Below, piece after piece: positions 55,973 to 64,000 of a stretch of DNA of 64,000 nucleotides. Position numbers and translations under genes: made by a program. The stretch is taken from NCBI RefSeq assembly GCF_003259315.1, contig NZ_QLLT01000006.1, positions 1 to 64,000 on the forward strand, read 5' to 3'. The DNA is from Kitasatospora sp. SolWspMP-SS2h. Lineage in GTDB: Bacteria; Actinomycetota; Actinomycetes; Streptomycetales; Streptomycetaceae. Each line of letters starts with the position of its first letter. Position 1 is the first letter of the stretch. The notes beneath the pieces are model-generated. The model made no database searches. It was given only the letters and a program-made list of their open reading frames with translations, and was not told the DNA's origin.

Positions 55973-57295
55973 CTACGCCGCCGCCTCCGCGGCCTCCGTC
56001 CCGGTGCGGACGCCCAGGTCGTGCAGGACCGCCTCCGCGGCCCGCCGGCCGGAGACCAGCGCGCCCTGGACGGTCCCGGTGTCCCGGTGGTCGCCGCAGA
56101 CGTACAGCCCGGCCAGCAGCCGGACCGAGCGGCGGAAGTGGTGCGGCGGCGGCATCGAGACGACCGCGTCGGAGACGTGGCGGACGGTCAGGAACTCCCA
56201 CCCCGCGGTGGAGGTCCCGTACAGCTCCGCCAGCCGCCGCCGGACGGCCGGCTCGTCGCCCGCCGCCCCGCCGGAGTCGAAGGCGCGGCGGCCGAGCACC
56301 GTGGTGGCGATCAGCGCGCGGCCGTCGGCGGCGTACGAGGGGTCGGCGTCGCTGAGCACCAGCGAGTGCGAGATCCCGGACCGCTCGGCGTCCAGCAGCA
56401 GGACCGCCTCGCCCAGCGGCGAGCGCTCCGCCGCGTGGTAGTAGGTGGTGACGGGGTGGAAGCCGGGCTGGCGCAGGCCAGGCAGCAGGGTGGCCGCCGT
56501 CGCGGCGTCGGTGGCGACGACCACGGCCCGGGCCCCGATCCGGCCGTGCCCGGCGGTCCCGACGCCGTCCGTCCCGACCGAGGTGACCCGGACGCCGAGC
56601 CGGAGGCCGCCCTCCGGGAGCCGGGCGGCGAGCTGCGCGGGGACGGCCCCGCTGCCCGCCGCCGGAACGCAGAGCCGGCCCCGGGCGTACGCGCGCAGCA
56701 CCAGGTCGGCGACCCGGCTGGAGGTGCCCAGCGCCGGGTCGGACAGCAGCGCCCCGAGCAGCGGGCGCAGGAAGCCGTCGACGGTGCGGGCGGGCAGGCC
56801 GCGGTCGGCCAGGGCCCGGGCGGCGGTGGTCTCCGGGCGGGCGTGGATCCGGGCGGTGGGCGTCGCGGCGAGCCGGGCCAGGGCGGCGGCGAGCCGGGCC
56901 TTGTCGAGCGGGGTGCCGAGCGGCCCGCGGACGGCGGCCTGCCGGGCCGGGGTGAGCTGCGGGTCGCCGGACCGGTAGGTGCGTCCGCCGCTGTGCACCA
57001 GGACGCCGGGGGCGAGCGGGCGCAGGTCCAGTCGGTCGAGGTCGAGCCGGCGGGCCAGCTCCGGATGCGCGGTGTTGAGCAGGTGGCCGACGTGGTCGAG
57101 CCGGAAGCCGTCGAGTTCGCGGGTGGCCATCCGGCCGCCGACGCGCTCGGTGGCCTCCAGGACCTGGACGTGCAGGCCCCGGGCGGCCAGTGCGCCGGCG
57201 GCGGTCAGTCCGGCGAGGCCGGCGCCGACGACGATCGCGTCGGGTTCGCCGGACTGGCCGCGCCGGGCGCGGCCGGTGAAGTCCTGTGCGGGCAC
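55973..57295 (-). CDS. FAD-dependent oxidoreductase (amine oxidase/protoporphyrinogen oxidase-like)
   Basis: A 440-residue flavoprotein. The dinucleotide-binding motif VVGAGLAGLTAAGALAARG, the ATERVGGRMATRE motif and the C-terminal LYVCGDHRDTGTVQGALVSG (second FAD contact) place it in the monoamine oxidase/phytoene desaturase/protoporphyrinogen oxidase superfamily. The substrate is not clear; no carotenoid or heme genes are adjacent. The GTG at 57295 is the best-supported start (GGGAGGGAG upstream); longer in-frame starts add low-complexity Arg/Pro sequence. Confidence 0.85.
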   Translation of the reverse strand: MPAQDFTGRARRGQSGEPDAIVVGAGLAGLTAAGALAARGLHVQVLEATERVGGRMATRELDGFRLDHVGHLLNTAHPELARRLDLDRLDLRPLAPGVLVHSGGRTYRSGDPQLTPARQAAVRGPLGTPLDKARLAAALARLAATPTARIHARPETTAARALADRGLPARTVDGFLRPLLGALLSDPALGTSSRVADLVLRAYARGRLCVPAAGSGAVPAQLAARLPEGGLRLGVRVTSVGTDGVGTAGHGRIGARAVVVATDAATAATLLPGLRQPGFHPVTTYYHAAERSPLGEAVLLLDAERSGISHSLVLSDADPSYAADGRALIATTVLGRRAFDSGGAAGDEPAVRRRLAELYGTSTAGWEFLTVRHVSDAVVSMPPPHHFRRSVRLLAGLYVCGDHRDTGTVQGALVSGRRAAEAVLHDLGVRTGTEAAEAAA

Positions 57296-57600
57296 GAGTG
57301 GGTGCTCCCTCCCTGGCGGAGCCCCCCGGTGGCCGCCGCGCGCGGCGGTGCCCGCGGGTGAGCGCGCGGGTCGGTGCCGGGGCGGGCAGCGGGGGGCGGA
57401 CGTGGTCCGCACTGGTGATGCCCCGTCATCCGCCGCTCCAGACCGCCGGGTGACACTCAATCGGCTCATCACACCGGCACGGGCACGGAGCGAGTCCGAT
57501 CGGTCACCCAGCGTGCACCAAACCGGGCGCGCCGGGCGGGAGCGGGCGCGCACCGTCACCGCCCGCACCTCGCGCGCCGCCCGGCTGCACCCGTGCGCCC
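57296..57600. other. Gap upstream of the FAD oxidoreductase
   Basis: No gene is supported. GTGACACTCAATCGGCTCATC (57449 onward, split by CAATCG) is an AT-richer patch that may hold the promoter. Confidence 0.3.
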
Positions 57601-57669
57601 CCCGCTGACGCCCCGCGCCGTCCCCCGCTGACGCCCCGCGCCGTCCCCCGCTGACGTCCCGCGCCGTCC
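57601..57669. repeat. Three 23-bp tandem repeats
   Basis: Units start CCCGCTGACGCCCCGCG at 57601, 57624 and 57647; the third differs by one base. They adjoin the end of the TIGR01777 gene and contain CTGACG as in several local terminators. Confidence 0.9.
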
Positions 57670-57682
57670 CCCGCCTTGCCCC

Positions 57683-58597
57683 CTACCGCAGCCCGAGCGC
57701 CGCCGCGACGACCGCCCCCGCGTCGGGGTCGCGGAACTCGAACCCCGCCTCCAGCAGCGCCTTCGGCACCACCCGGTGACTGCCCACCACCTCGACGGCC
57801 ATCTCCCCGAGCACGGCGCGCAGCGCCCACTCCGGCACCGCGAACACCGCCGGACGCCCCAGCTGCCGGGACAGCTCCGCGGTCAGCTCACCGTTGGTGA
57901 CGGGGTCGGGCCCGACCAGGTTGACCGGCCCGGACAGCTCCTGGCGGTCGATCAGGAAGCGCAGCGCGGCCACCTCGTCGGCCAGCGAGATCAGCGACCA
58001 GTACTGCTCCCCGCTGCCCAGCCGTCCGCCCAGCGCCAGCCGGAACAGCGGCAGCAGCCGCGCCCCGGCACCGCCCCCGGGGTCGAGCACCAGCCCGGTG
58101 CGCGGGTGCACCACCCGGATCCCGGCGTCCGCGGCGGGCTGCGCGGCGCGCTCCCACTCCTGGCAGACCTCGGCCAGGAAGTCGCTGCCGGACGGCGAGC
58201 CCTCGTCGATCACCTGGTCGCCGGTCTGCCCGTAGTAGCCGATCGCGGAGGCGCTGACCAGCACCCGCGGCGGCTCCTCGAGCCGGGACAGCGCGGCGGC
58301 CAGCGTCTCGGTGCCCAGCACCCGGCTGTCCCGGATCTCCCGCCGGTAGGAGTCCGTCCAGCGCCGGTCGCCGACGCCCGCCCCGGCCAGGTGCACCACG
58401 GCCTCGACGCCCTCCAGCGCGGGCCGGTCGATCTGCATCAGCTGGGGGTTCCAGCCGACCCCGACCGTCCCGTCCGGCTGCGGGCCGGTGCGCGAGCGCC
58501 GCCGCACCAGCCGCAGCACCTCGTGCCCGTCCGTCAGCAGGGAGTCCACCAGCGCGGACCCGATCAACCCCGTGGAGCCTGTCACCGCGATTCGCAT
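57683..58597 (-). CDS. TIGR01777 family NAD-dependent epimerase-like protein (SDR39U1 type)
   Basis: A 304-residue extended SDR. MRIAVTGSTGLIGSALVDSL binds the nucleotide; VVHLAGAGVGDRRW, SASAIGYYG (the Tyr of the active site) and the DUF1731 C-terminus (ALRAVLGEMAVEVVGSHRVV, PKALLEAGFEFRDPD) define the family. Its substrate is unknown; plant relatives act in chloroplast division. ATG 58597 is 9 bases from GAGG. Divergent from a GNAT gene. Confidence 0.9.
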   Translation of the reverse strand: MRIAVTGSTGLIGSALVDSLLTDGHEVLRLVRRRSRTGPQPDGTVGVGWNPQLMQIDRPALEGVEAVVHLAGAGVGDRRWTDSYRREIRDSRVLGTETLAAALSRLEEPPRVLVSASAIGYYGQTGDQVIDEGSPSGSDFLAEVCQEWERAAQPAADAGIRVVHPRTGLVLDPGGGAGARLLPLFRLALGGRLGSGEQYWSLISLADEVAALRFLIDRQELSGPVNLVGPDPVTNGELTAELSRQLGRPAVFAVPEWALRAVLGEMAVEVVGSHRVVPKALLEAGFEFRDPDAGAVVAAALGLR

Positions 58598-58673
58598 ACC
58601 GGCCATCCTCGCAGCCCGCCCGGGTCCATCCGGTCAGAAACCCCGGACCGGAGCGGCGTCTACCATGTCCGCC

Positions 58674-59168
58674 ATGCCCTCCACCGATGTGATCATCCGT
58701 CCGGCGCGGGACGAGGACGAGCGCGCGATCCGCGCCGTCGACCACGCCGTCTGGTCCCCGCTCAGCGAGGTCTCCCCGCGCGGCCCCGCCGACGCCCCGG
58801 TCTTCGACCGCGACCACCACCCCGGCCAGTACCTGCTGGCCGAACTGGACGGCCGGGTGGTCGGCTACGTCCGCCAGGTGCGGGAGATCCCGCTCCCGTC
58901 GAACGCGCACGTCCGCCAGATCCAAGGCCTGGGCGTCCTGCCCGAGGCCCGCGGCCGCCGGGTCGGCGACGCCCTCCTCACCGCCGCCTGCGAAGCGGCC
59001 CGCGCCGACGGGGCCCGCCGGATGACACTGCGGGTGCTCGCCCACAACGCCCCGGCCCGCCGGCTCTACGAGCGCAACGGTTTCCGGGTCCTCGGCGTCC
59101 TGCCCGAACACTTCCTGCTGGAGGGCGGCTACGCGGACGACGTCTGGATGGGCCGCGCCCTGGACTGA
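58674..59168 (+). CDS. GNAT-family N-acetyltransferase
   Basis: A 164-residue acetyltransferase. VIIRPARDEDERAIRAV opens the fold, and the acetyl-CoA loop is IQGLGVLPEARGRRVGDALL; RVLAHNAPARRLYERNGFRV is the C-terminal signature. The ATG at 58674 is 7 bases after the -10 like TACCAT (58661-58666), consistent with a leaderless mRNA; the ATG at 58665 overlaps that box. Substrate unknown. Confidence 0.87.
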   Translation: MPSTDVIIRPARDEDERAIRAVDHAVWSPLSEVSPRGPADAPVFDRDHHPGQYLLAELDGRVVGYVRQVREIPLPSNAHVRQIQGLGVLPEARGRRVGDALLTAACEAARADGARRMTLRVLAHNAPARRLYERNGFRVLGVLPEHFLLEGGYADDVWMGRALD

Positions 59169-59200
59169 CCGCCGGCCGCCGACCGGCCCGCGGACGGGTC

Positions 59201-59217
59201 GCTGACGGACCGTCAGC
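59201..59217 (+). terminator. Hairpin after the GNAT gene
   Basis: GCTGACG/CGTCAGC with a 3-base loop, 32 bases beyond the stop. The same core occurs at the glycosyltransferase and VOC gene ends. Confidence 0.6.
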
Positions 59218-59367
59218 ACGCCTGCCGGGGCCGGTCCGGAACCGCCCCCGCCCCCGGGCCGGTCGACCGGAGCGGTACGGCGACCGCCGGGGCCGCCCCG
59301 CCGGGCCCCGCACGGCACCCGGACGGCCGCCACCCGAAAGGCCCGCCCCGCCCGGCCCGTACGGCGG

Positions 59368-59883
59368 TCAGTCCCCGTACAGCTCCCACAGCCGCGTGTA
59401 GCGGGCGGCCATCACCGCCCCGTCCGCGAAGTCGAAGGACACCCCCTCGGGGCCCGGCGGCTGGCGCACCCCCAGGTCCGGCAGCGGCAGCCCGGTCAGC
59501 CGCTCGTACGCCTCGTCGGCGGCGTAGCCGAGGTCCTCCGCGTCGCCGTCCTCCGCCTCGTCGAAGTCCGGCACCAGCTCGGCCAGCGCGTCCGGCTCGT
59601 GCACGGCGCCCTCGAAGACGTCCCGGCCCTGGCCGATCAGCCAGCAGCGGAAGTAGTCGAAGCCGTCCTCGGAGGCCCCGTCGAGCATCAGGTACGCGGC
59701 GCCCCACAGCTCCACCGTGTACGCCCGCTGGAAGCGCGCCTCGAACTGCCGGGCGAAGTCCAGCACCTCGTCCGGGGTGAGCCGCAGCAGCCGCTCGACC
59801 AGCACCTCGGCCTGTTCGTCCGGGTCGCCCGCGGCCGCTTTCCGGGCCTCGTCGACCAGTTGCCAGAATCCCGTCTCGTCCAT
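59368..59883 (-). CDS. DUF4240 protein
   Basis: A 171-residue acidic cytosolic protein. MDETGFWQLVDEARKAA, the central WGAAYLMLDGASEDGFDYFR and CWLIGQGRDVFEGAVHEPD match DUF4240, a family of unknown role. The ATG at 59883 has GGAG 5 bases upstream. It lies between the GNAT gene and sucB, with a hairpin on the sucB side. Confidence 0.85.
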   Translation of the reverse strand: MDETGFWQLVDEARKAAAGDPDEQAEVLVERLLRLTPDEVLDFARQFEARFQRAYTVELWGAAYLMLDGASEDGFDYFRCWLIGQGRDVFEGAVHEPDALAELVPDFDEAEDGDAEDLGYAADEAYERLTGLPLPDLGVRQPPGPEGVSFDFADGAVMAARYTRLWELYGD

Positions 59884-59953
59884 CACCGCTCCAGCCTCCA
59901 CGATCGCCGCCCCGCGCGCACCCGATCGGACCGCCGACCCGGCCGGAACGCGC

Positions 59954-59991
59954 GGGAGCCCCGCGCCGTCCGGGGACGGCGCGGGGCTCCC
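59954..59991 (-). terminator. Terminator of the sucB gene
   Basis: A perfect 17-bp stem (59954-59970 with 59975-59991) closed by CGGG, 25 bases after the sucB stop codon. Confidence 0.8.
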
Positions 59992-60016
59992 GGGAAGGGC
60001 TCCTGGGCGGGGCGCC

Positions 60017-61828
60017 CTACAGACCGAGCTCGACCTCGAACTCGCCGGACTCCAGGATCTCCTTGACCGCGACCAGGTAGCGGGCGGCGTCCGCGCCGTC
60101 CACCAGGCGGTGGTCGTAGGAGAGCGACAGGTAGGTCATGTCGCGGATGCCGATGGCGGTGCCGCCGTCGGCCTCGATGACCACCGGGCGCTTCACGGTC
60201 GCGCCGATGCCCAGGATCGCGACCTGGTTCGGCGGGACGATGACGGTGTCGAACAGCGCACCGCGCGAACCGGTGTTGGAGATGGTGAAGGTCGCGCCGG
60301 ACAGCTCGTCCGGGGTGATCTTGCTGTCGCGGACCTTCGAGGCCAGCTCCGCGGTCTTCTTCGAGATGCCGGCGATGTTGAGGTCGCCCGCACCCTTGAT
60401 GACCGGGGTCATCAGACCCTTCTCGGAGTCCACCGCGATGCCGATGTTCTCGGTGTCGAAGTAGGTGACGGTGCCCTCGGCCTCGTTGATCCGGGCGTTG
60501 ATGACCGCGTGGGCCTTCAGCGCCTGGGCGGCGGCCTTCACGAAGAACGGCATCGGGGACAGCTTCACGCCCTCGCGGGCCAGGAAGGAGTCCTTCGCCT
60601 TCGCGCGCAGCGACATGATCCGGGTGACGTCCACCTCGACCACGCTGGTCAGCTGGGCCTGCTCGTGCAGGGCCTTCAGCATGTTGTCGCCGATGACCTT
60701 GCGCATGCGGGTCAGCTTGACGGTCTGGCCGCGCAGCGCGGACGGCGCGGCGGCGGCCTTCGCCGGGGCGGCGGCGGCAGCGGCGGGGGCGGCGGCCGGA
60801 GCCGGCGCGGCCTTGGCGGCCTCGGCGGCGGCGATCACGTCCTGCTTGCGGATGCGCCCGCCGACGCCGGTGCCGGCGACCGAGGAGAGCGCGACACCGT
60901 GCTCGGCGGCGAGCTTGCGCACCAGCGGGGTGACGTAGGCGTCACCGGCGTCCGCGGCCGGAGCAGCGGCGGGGGCGGCCGGAGCGGCCACCGGGGCCGG
61001 AGCCGCCGGGGCCGGAGCGGCCGGGGCAGCGGGGGCGGCCTGAGCCGGAGCGGCGGGGGCAGCCGGAGCAGCCGGGGCGGCGGCAGCGGGAGCCGGAGCA
61101 GCCGGGGCGGCCGGGGCCGGAGCCGGGGCGGCCGGAGCCGCGGGGGCAACCGGAGCCGGAGCCGGAGCGGCCGGGGCGGCGGGGGCCGCGCCCGCGGCGC
61201 CGATCAGCGCGAGCTGGGCGCCGACCTCGGCGGTCTCGTCCTCGCCGACCAGGATCTTCACCAGGGTGCCCGCCACGGGGGAGGGGATCTCGGTGTCGAC
61301 CTTGTCGGTGGAGACCTCGAGCAGCGGCTCGTCGACCTCGACGGTGTCGCCCTCGGCCTTCAGCCAGCGGGTGACGGTGCCCTCGGTGACCGACTCGCCC
61401 AGCGCGGGCAGCAGGACCGGGGTGGCGTCGCCGGACGGCGCGGCGGCGGCCGGAGCCTCGGCGGCCGGAGCCTCGGCGGCCGCGGGGGCCTCCGCGGCGG
61501 GGGCGGCCGGAGCGGCCGGAGCCTCGGCGGCGGGCGCCGGAGCCGGAGCGGCCTCGGCGGCGGGCGCCTCGGCGGCGGCCGGGGCGCCGGAGCCGTCGTC
61601 GATGACCGCCAGCTCGGCGCCCACCTCGACGGTCTCGTCCTCGCCGACCTTGATCGAGGCCAGGATGCCGGAGGCCGGCGCCGGGATCTCGGTGTCGACC
61701 TTGTCGGTGGAGACCTCGAGCAGCGGCTCGTCGATCTCCACGCGCTCACCCTCGGCCTTGAGCCAACGGGTGACGGTGCCTTCGGTCACGCTCTCGCCCA
61801 GCGCGGGCAGTGTTACTGAGACCGCCAT
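60017..61828 (-). CDS. sucB: Dihydrolipoamide acyltransferase E2 (2-oxoglutarate dehydrogenase complex)
   Basis: A 603-residue E2. It has two nearly identical lipoyl domains with lipoylated Lys43 and Lys176 (each in [12 protein letters not shown]), separated and followed by Ala/Pro swinging arms, an E1/E3-binding domain at about 295-335 ([25 protein letters not shown]) and a catalytic core with His573 in [15 protein letters not shown]. It transfers succinyl (or other acyl) groups to CoA in the citric acid cycle. The ATG at 61828 ([13 protein letters not shown]) is standard. It sits 57 bases after lpd, its E3 partner. Confidence 0.94.
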   Translation of the reverse strand: MAVSVTLPALGESVTEGTVTRWLKAEGERVEIDEPLLEVSTDKVDTEIPAPASGILASIKVGEDETVEVGAELAVIDDGSGAPAAAEAPAAEAAPAPAPAAEAPAAPAAPAAEAPAAAEAPAAEAPAAAAPSGDATPVLLPALGESVTEGTVTRWLKAEGDTVEVDEPLLEVSTDKVDTEIPSPVAGTLVKILVGEDETAEVGAQLALIGAAGAAPAAPAAPAPAPVAPAAPAAPAPAPAAPAAPAPAAAAPAAPAAPAAPAQAAPAAPAAPAPAAPAPVAAPAAPAAAPAADAGDAYVTPLVRKLAAEHGVALSSVAGTGVGGRIRKQDVIAAAEAAKAAPAPAAAPAAAAAAPAKAAAAPSALRGQTVKLTRMRKVIGDNMLKALHEQAQLTSVVEVDVTRIMSLRAKAKDSFLAREGVKLSPMPFFVKAAAQALKAHAVINARINEAEGTVTYFDTENIGIAVDSEKGLMTPVIKGAGDLNIAGISKKTAELASKVRDSKITPDELSGATFTISNTGSRGALFDTVIVPPNQVAILGIGATVKRPVVIEADGGTAIGIRDMTYLSLSYDHRLVDGADAARYLVAVKEILESGEFEVELGL

Positions 61829-61885
61829 GGTTCCAGCGACTCCTATCAAGTCTTGCGTACAGGAATGAAGGGGGACGGGGCGCGA

Positions 61886-63274
61886 TCAGTCGTGCGCGTG
61901 CAGCGGCTTGCCGGCCAGCGCGAGGTGGGCCTCGCCGAGGGCCTCGGACTGGCTCGGGTGCGCGTGGATGAGCTGCGCGACCTCGGCGGGCAGGGCCTCC
62001 CAGTTGTAGATCAGCTGGGCCTCGCCGACCTGCTCGCCCATGCGGGCGCCGACCATGTGGACACCCACGACGGCGCCGTCCTTGACCTGGACCAGCTTGA
62101 TCTCGCCGGCGGTCTTGAGGATCTTGCTCTTGCCGTTGCCGGCGAGGTTGTACTTGAGGGTGACGACCTTCTCCTTGCCGTACTGCTCGACGGCCTTGGC
62201 CTCGGTCAGGCCGACGGAGGCGACCTCCGGGTTGGAGTAGGTCACCCGCGGGATGCCGTCGTAGTCGATCGGGACGACCTTGAGGCCGGCGATCCGCTCG
62301 GCGACCAGGATGCCCTCGGCGAAGCCGACGTGGGCCAGCTGCAGGGTCGGGACCAGGTCGCCGACGGCGGAGATGGTCGGCACGTTGGTGCGCAGGTACT
62401 CGTCGACCAGGACGTAGCCGCGGTCCATCGCGACGCCCTGCTCCTCGTAGCCCAGGCCGGCCGAGACCGGGCCGCGGCCGATCGCGACCAGCAGCACGTC
62501 GGCCTCGATGGACTTGCCGTTCTCGGTCGAGACCCGGACGCCGTCGGCGGTGTACTCCACGCCGGAGAAGCGGGACTTGAGCTCGAACTTGATGCCGCGC
62601 TTGCGGAAGGCGCGCTCCAGCAGCTTGGAGGAGTTCTCGTCCTCCAGCGGCACCAGGTGGGGCAGGCCCTCGACGATGGTGACGTCGACGCCGAAGGACT
62701 TCCAGACCGAGGCGAACTCGCAGCCGATGACGCCGCCGCCGAGGATGATCGCCGACTTCGGGATGTAGTCCAGCTTCAGCGCGTGGTCGGAGGAGATGAT
62801 CCGGTTGCCGTCGATGTCCAGGCCCGGGATCGAGCGCGGCACGGAGCCGGTGGCGAGGACGATGTGGCGGCCCTCGATCCGCCGGCCGTCGACGTCCACG
62901 GAGGTCTGAGAGGAGAGCTTGCCCTCGCCCTGGATGAAGGTGACCTTGCGGGAGGCGACCAGGCCCTGGAGGCCCTTGTACAGGCCGGCGACGACGTCGT
63001 CCTTGTACTTGTGGACGCCGTTGATGTCGATGCCCTGGAAGGTGGCGAGGACGCCGAACTCGGCGGCTTCCTTGGTCTCGTCGGCGACCTCGGCGGCGTG
63101 CAGCAGCGCCTTGGTCGGGATGCAGCCGCGGTGGAGGCAGGTGCCGCCCAGCTCGCCCTTCTCGATCAGCGCGACGCTCAGGCCGAGCTGAGCGCCACGG
63201 AGCGCCGCGGCGTAACCGCCGCTTCCGCCTCCGAGAATGACTACGTCGAAAACGGTGCTGGCGTCGTTCGCCAC
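61886..63274 (-). CDS. lpd: Dihydrolipoyl dehydrogenase (E3)
   Basis: A 462-residue flavoenzyme that reoxidises dihydrolipoyl groups of E2 with NAD. FAD motif GGGSGGYAAALRGAQLG, redox cysteines Cys46 and Cys51 (GGTCLHRGCIPTK), NAD motif GGGVIGCEFASVWKS, and the His439/Glu444 base pair (HAHPSQSE) are all present. GTG 63274 follows GGAGG. Cotranscribed with sucB downstream; LipA/LipB encoded in the same window make its lipoyl substrate. Confidence 0.96.
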   Translation of the reverse strand: MANDASTVFDVVILGGGSGGYAAALRGAQLGLSVALIEKGELGGTCLHRGCIPTKALLHAAEVADETKEAAEFGVLATFQGIDINGVHKYKDDVVAGLYKGLQGLVASRKVTFIQGEGKLSSQTSVDVDGRRIEGRHIVLATGSVPRSIPGLDIDGNRIISSDHALKLDYIPKSAIILGGGVIGCEFASVWKSFGVDVTIVEGLPHLVPLEDENSSKLLERAFRKRGIKFELKSRFSGVEYTADGVRVSTENGKSIEADVLLVAIGRGPVSAGLGYEEQGVAMDRGYVLVDEYLRTNVPTISAVGDLVPTLQLAHVGFAEGILVAERIAGLKVVPIDYDGIPRVTYSNPEVASVGLTEAKAVEQYGKEKVVTLKYNLAGNGKSKILKTAGEIKLVQVKDGAVVGVHMVGARMGEQVGEAQLIYNWEALPAEVAQLIHAHPSQSEALGEAHLALAGKPLHAHD

Positions 63275-63611
63275 GTCACGTCCTCCATGCAAAAGGTGCG
63301 GATCGCCGGGCCGGTCGCGGTCCGGTGGGTGAGTGCCCTTGTAAGAGCGCCCAGTCGTGCCGGAAATACATCTTTGCACTTGTTGGCGGCAGGTGGCGTC
63401 GGCGGGTGCCCCGGGGCGCACCCGGGGAGGTCCGCGTGGCGGCGGTACGACCCGTTCTCGGAGGTATCGTCGCAGCTCACAGCCGGGAAATCGGCAAGCG
63501 GAGGTACTCCGTCCGGGGGTCTTCGCGGTTCCGGTTCCGCCCTGCGGAATCAATTTTCGCCGGAGGCGAACACGCCATCGAATTGGCCCGCCCCACTACC
63601 GGCTGGTAATG
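63275..63611. other. Gap between lpd and pepA
   Basis: No gene seen. An AT-richer stretch (near 63361-63385, GGAAATACATCTTTGCAC) may contain the lpd promoter on the minus strand. Confidence 0.35.
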
Positions 63612-63651
63612 CGCGTGGGGCCCGGCACCCACCGGTGCCGGGCCCCACGCG
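63612..63651 (-). terminator. Terminator after pepA
   Basis: An 18-bp perfect stem (63612-63629 with 63634-63651) with loop CACC, 6 bases after the pepA stop codon. Confidence 0.85.
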
Positions 63652-63656
63652 TCGGA

Positions 63657-64000
63657 TCACTCGCCCGCGGCGGTGTCCTCCGCGAAGCGGACCAGGGTGC
63701 GCACCGCGCTCGCGGTGCCGCCCTTCGGGGTGTAGCCGTGCGGGCCGCCCTCGTTGAACGCCGGGCCGGCGATGTCCAGGTGCGCCCAGTCGACGCCCTC
63801 GGCGACGAACTCCTGGAGGAACAGGCCGGCCACCAGGCCGCCGCCCATCCGCTCGCCCATGTTCGCCAGGTCCGCGATGGTCGACTCGACCATGCCCTTG
63901 CGCAGGTCGGCCGGCAGCGGCATCGGCCAGGACGCCTCGCCCACCGCGCCCGCGGTCTCGTGCAGGCGGGTGCGCAGCGCCTCGTCGTTGGCCATCACGC
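63657..64000 (-). CDS. pepA: Leucyl aminopeptidase (M17), C-terminal part
   Basis: The visible 114 C-terminal residues run off the right edge of the window. NLANMGERMGG-like DLANMGERMGGGLVAGLFLQ, VDWAHLDIAGPAFNEGG and GGTASAVRTLVRF are typical of the dinuclear-metal M17 aminopeptidases, which remove N-terminal residues from peptides in the cytosol. The metal and bicarbonate sites lie upstream, outside the window. It is followed by a strong terminator. Confidence 0.92.
   Translation of the reverse strand, partial: VMANDEALRTRLHETAGAVGEASWPMPLPADLRKGMVESTIADLANMGERMGGGLVAGLFLQEFVAEGVDWAHLDIAGPAFNEGGPHGYTPKGGTASAVRTLVRFAEDTAAGE

Noticed and set aside
57601..57669. Short repeats considered as a CRISPR remnant
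   Set aside because: The units are directly adjacent with no spacers, and no cas gene is present.
59717..61819. A 700-residue open frame opposite sucB
   Set aside because: Its Gly/Arg/Ser repeats mirror the Ala/Pro linkers of SucB on the other strand; no family motif is seen.

Overview
The window is very GC-rich actinobacterial DNA. Coding frames have G/C at nearly every third position, GTG and TTG starts are frequent, and many genes overlap by four bases. Gene content (CebR-type cellulose control, GlnR boxes, ESX-like cassette, SpoIIE-type phosphatase, core order glnA - RDD - DUF4191 - lipA - lipB ... sucB - lpd - pepA) points to the family Streptomycetaceae (Streptomyces or Kitasatospora). 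That core order is the one I recall for the S. coelicolor chromosome; I could not check it here.

Layout. 1-7.2 kb: end of a secreted M4 protease, an amtB-glnK pair with candidate GlnR sites, a macrolide-type glycosyltransferase and a large secreted alpha-amylase with two starch-binding modules and a Reg1/MalR-like operator. 7.2-20.3 kb: small metabolic and regulatory genes (three TetR/WYL-type regulators or oxidoreductases with recognisable operators, hemerythrin-like protein, siderophore-interacting protein, SpoIIE-type phosphatase, glutamate-type binding protein). 20.7-24 kb: an ESX-like cassette (helical small protein, DUF1023 hydrolase, two related C-terminal partners). 24.2-27.7 kb: a tightly coupled TetR - MelB-like transporter - sphingosine-1-phosphate-lyase-like operon. 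27.8-31.4 kb: a D,D-carboxypeptidase, a TetR regulator, a decayed FBP gene and a DoxX protein behind an iron box.

31.5-43.7 kb is a cello-oligosaccharide/beta-glucan locus: GH1 beta-glucosidase, an oligopeptide-type ABC importer with its own two ATPases, a GH16 beta-glucanase, a CebR-like LacI repressor and a GH6 cellulase. Six good copies and one weak copy of the palindrome TGGAAGCGCTTCCA-type operator sit in front of these genes. A decayed carbohydrate-binding module lies just beyond the cellulase.

44.2-64 kb is conserved core: glnA with a textbook double GlnR box, an RDD protein, DUF4191, a 50-residue protein, lipA, lipB, a 3-hydroxybutyrate utilisation trio, an NsdA-like regulator, an FAD oxidoreductase, a TIGR01777 epimerase, a GNAT, DUF4240, then sucB and lpd (2-oxoglutarate dehydrogenase E2/E3) and the end of pepA. 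LipA/LipB supply the lipoyl groups that the two lipoyl domains of SucB carry and that Lpd reoxidises, so the right half contains a lipoate synthesis and use set.

No rRNA, tRNA, CRISPR array, insertion sequence or phage gene was seen. Most convergent gene pairs are separated by strong hairpins, and many genes appear to be transcribed without a leader (a -10 box about 7 bases before the start codon).
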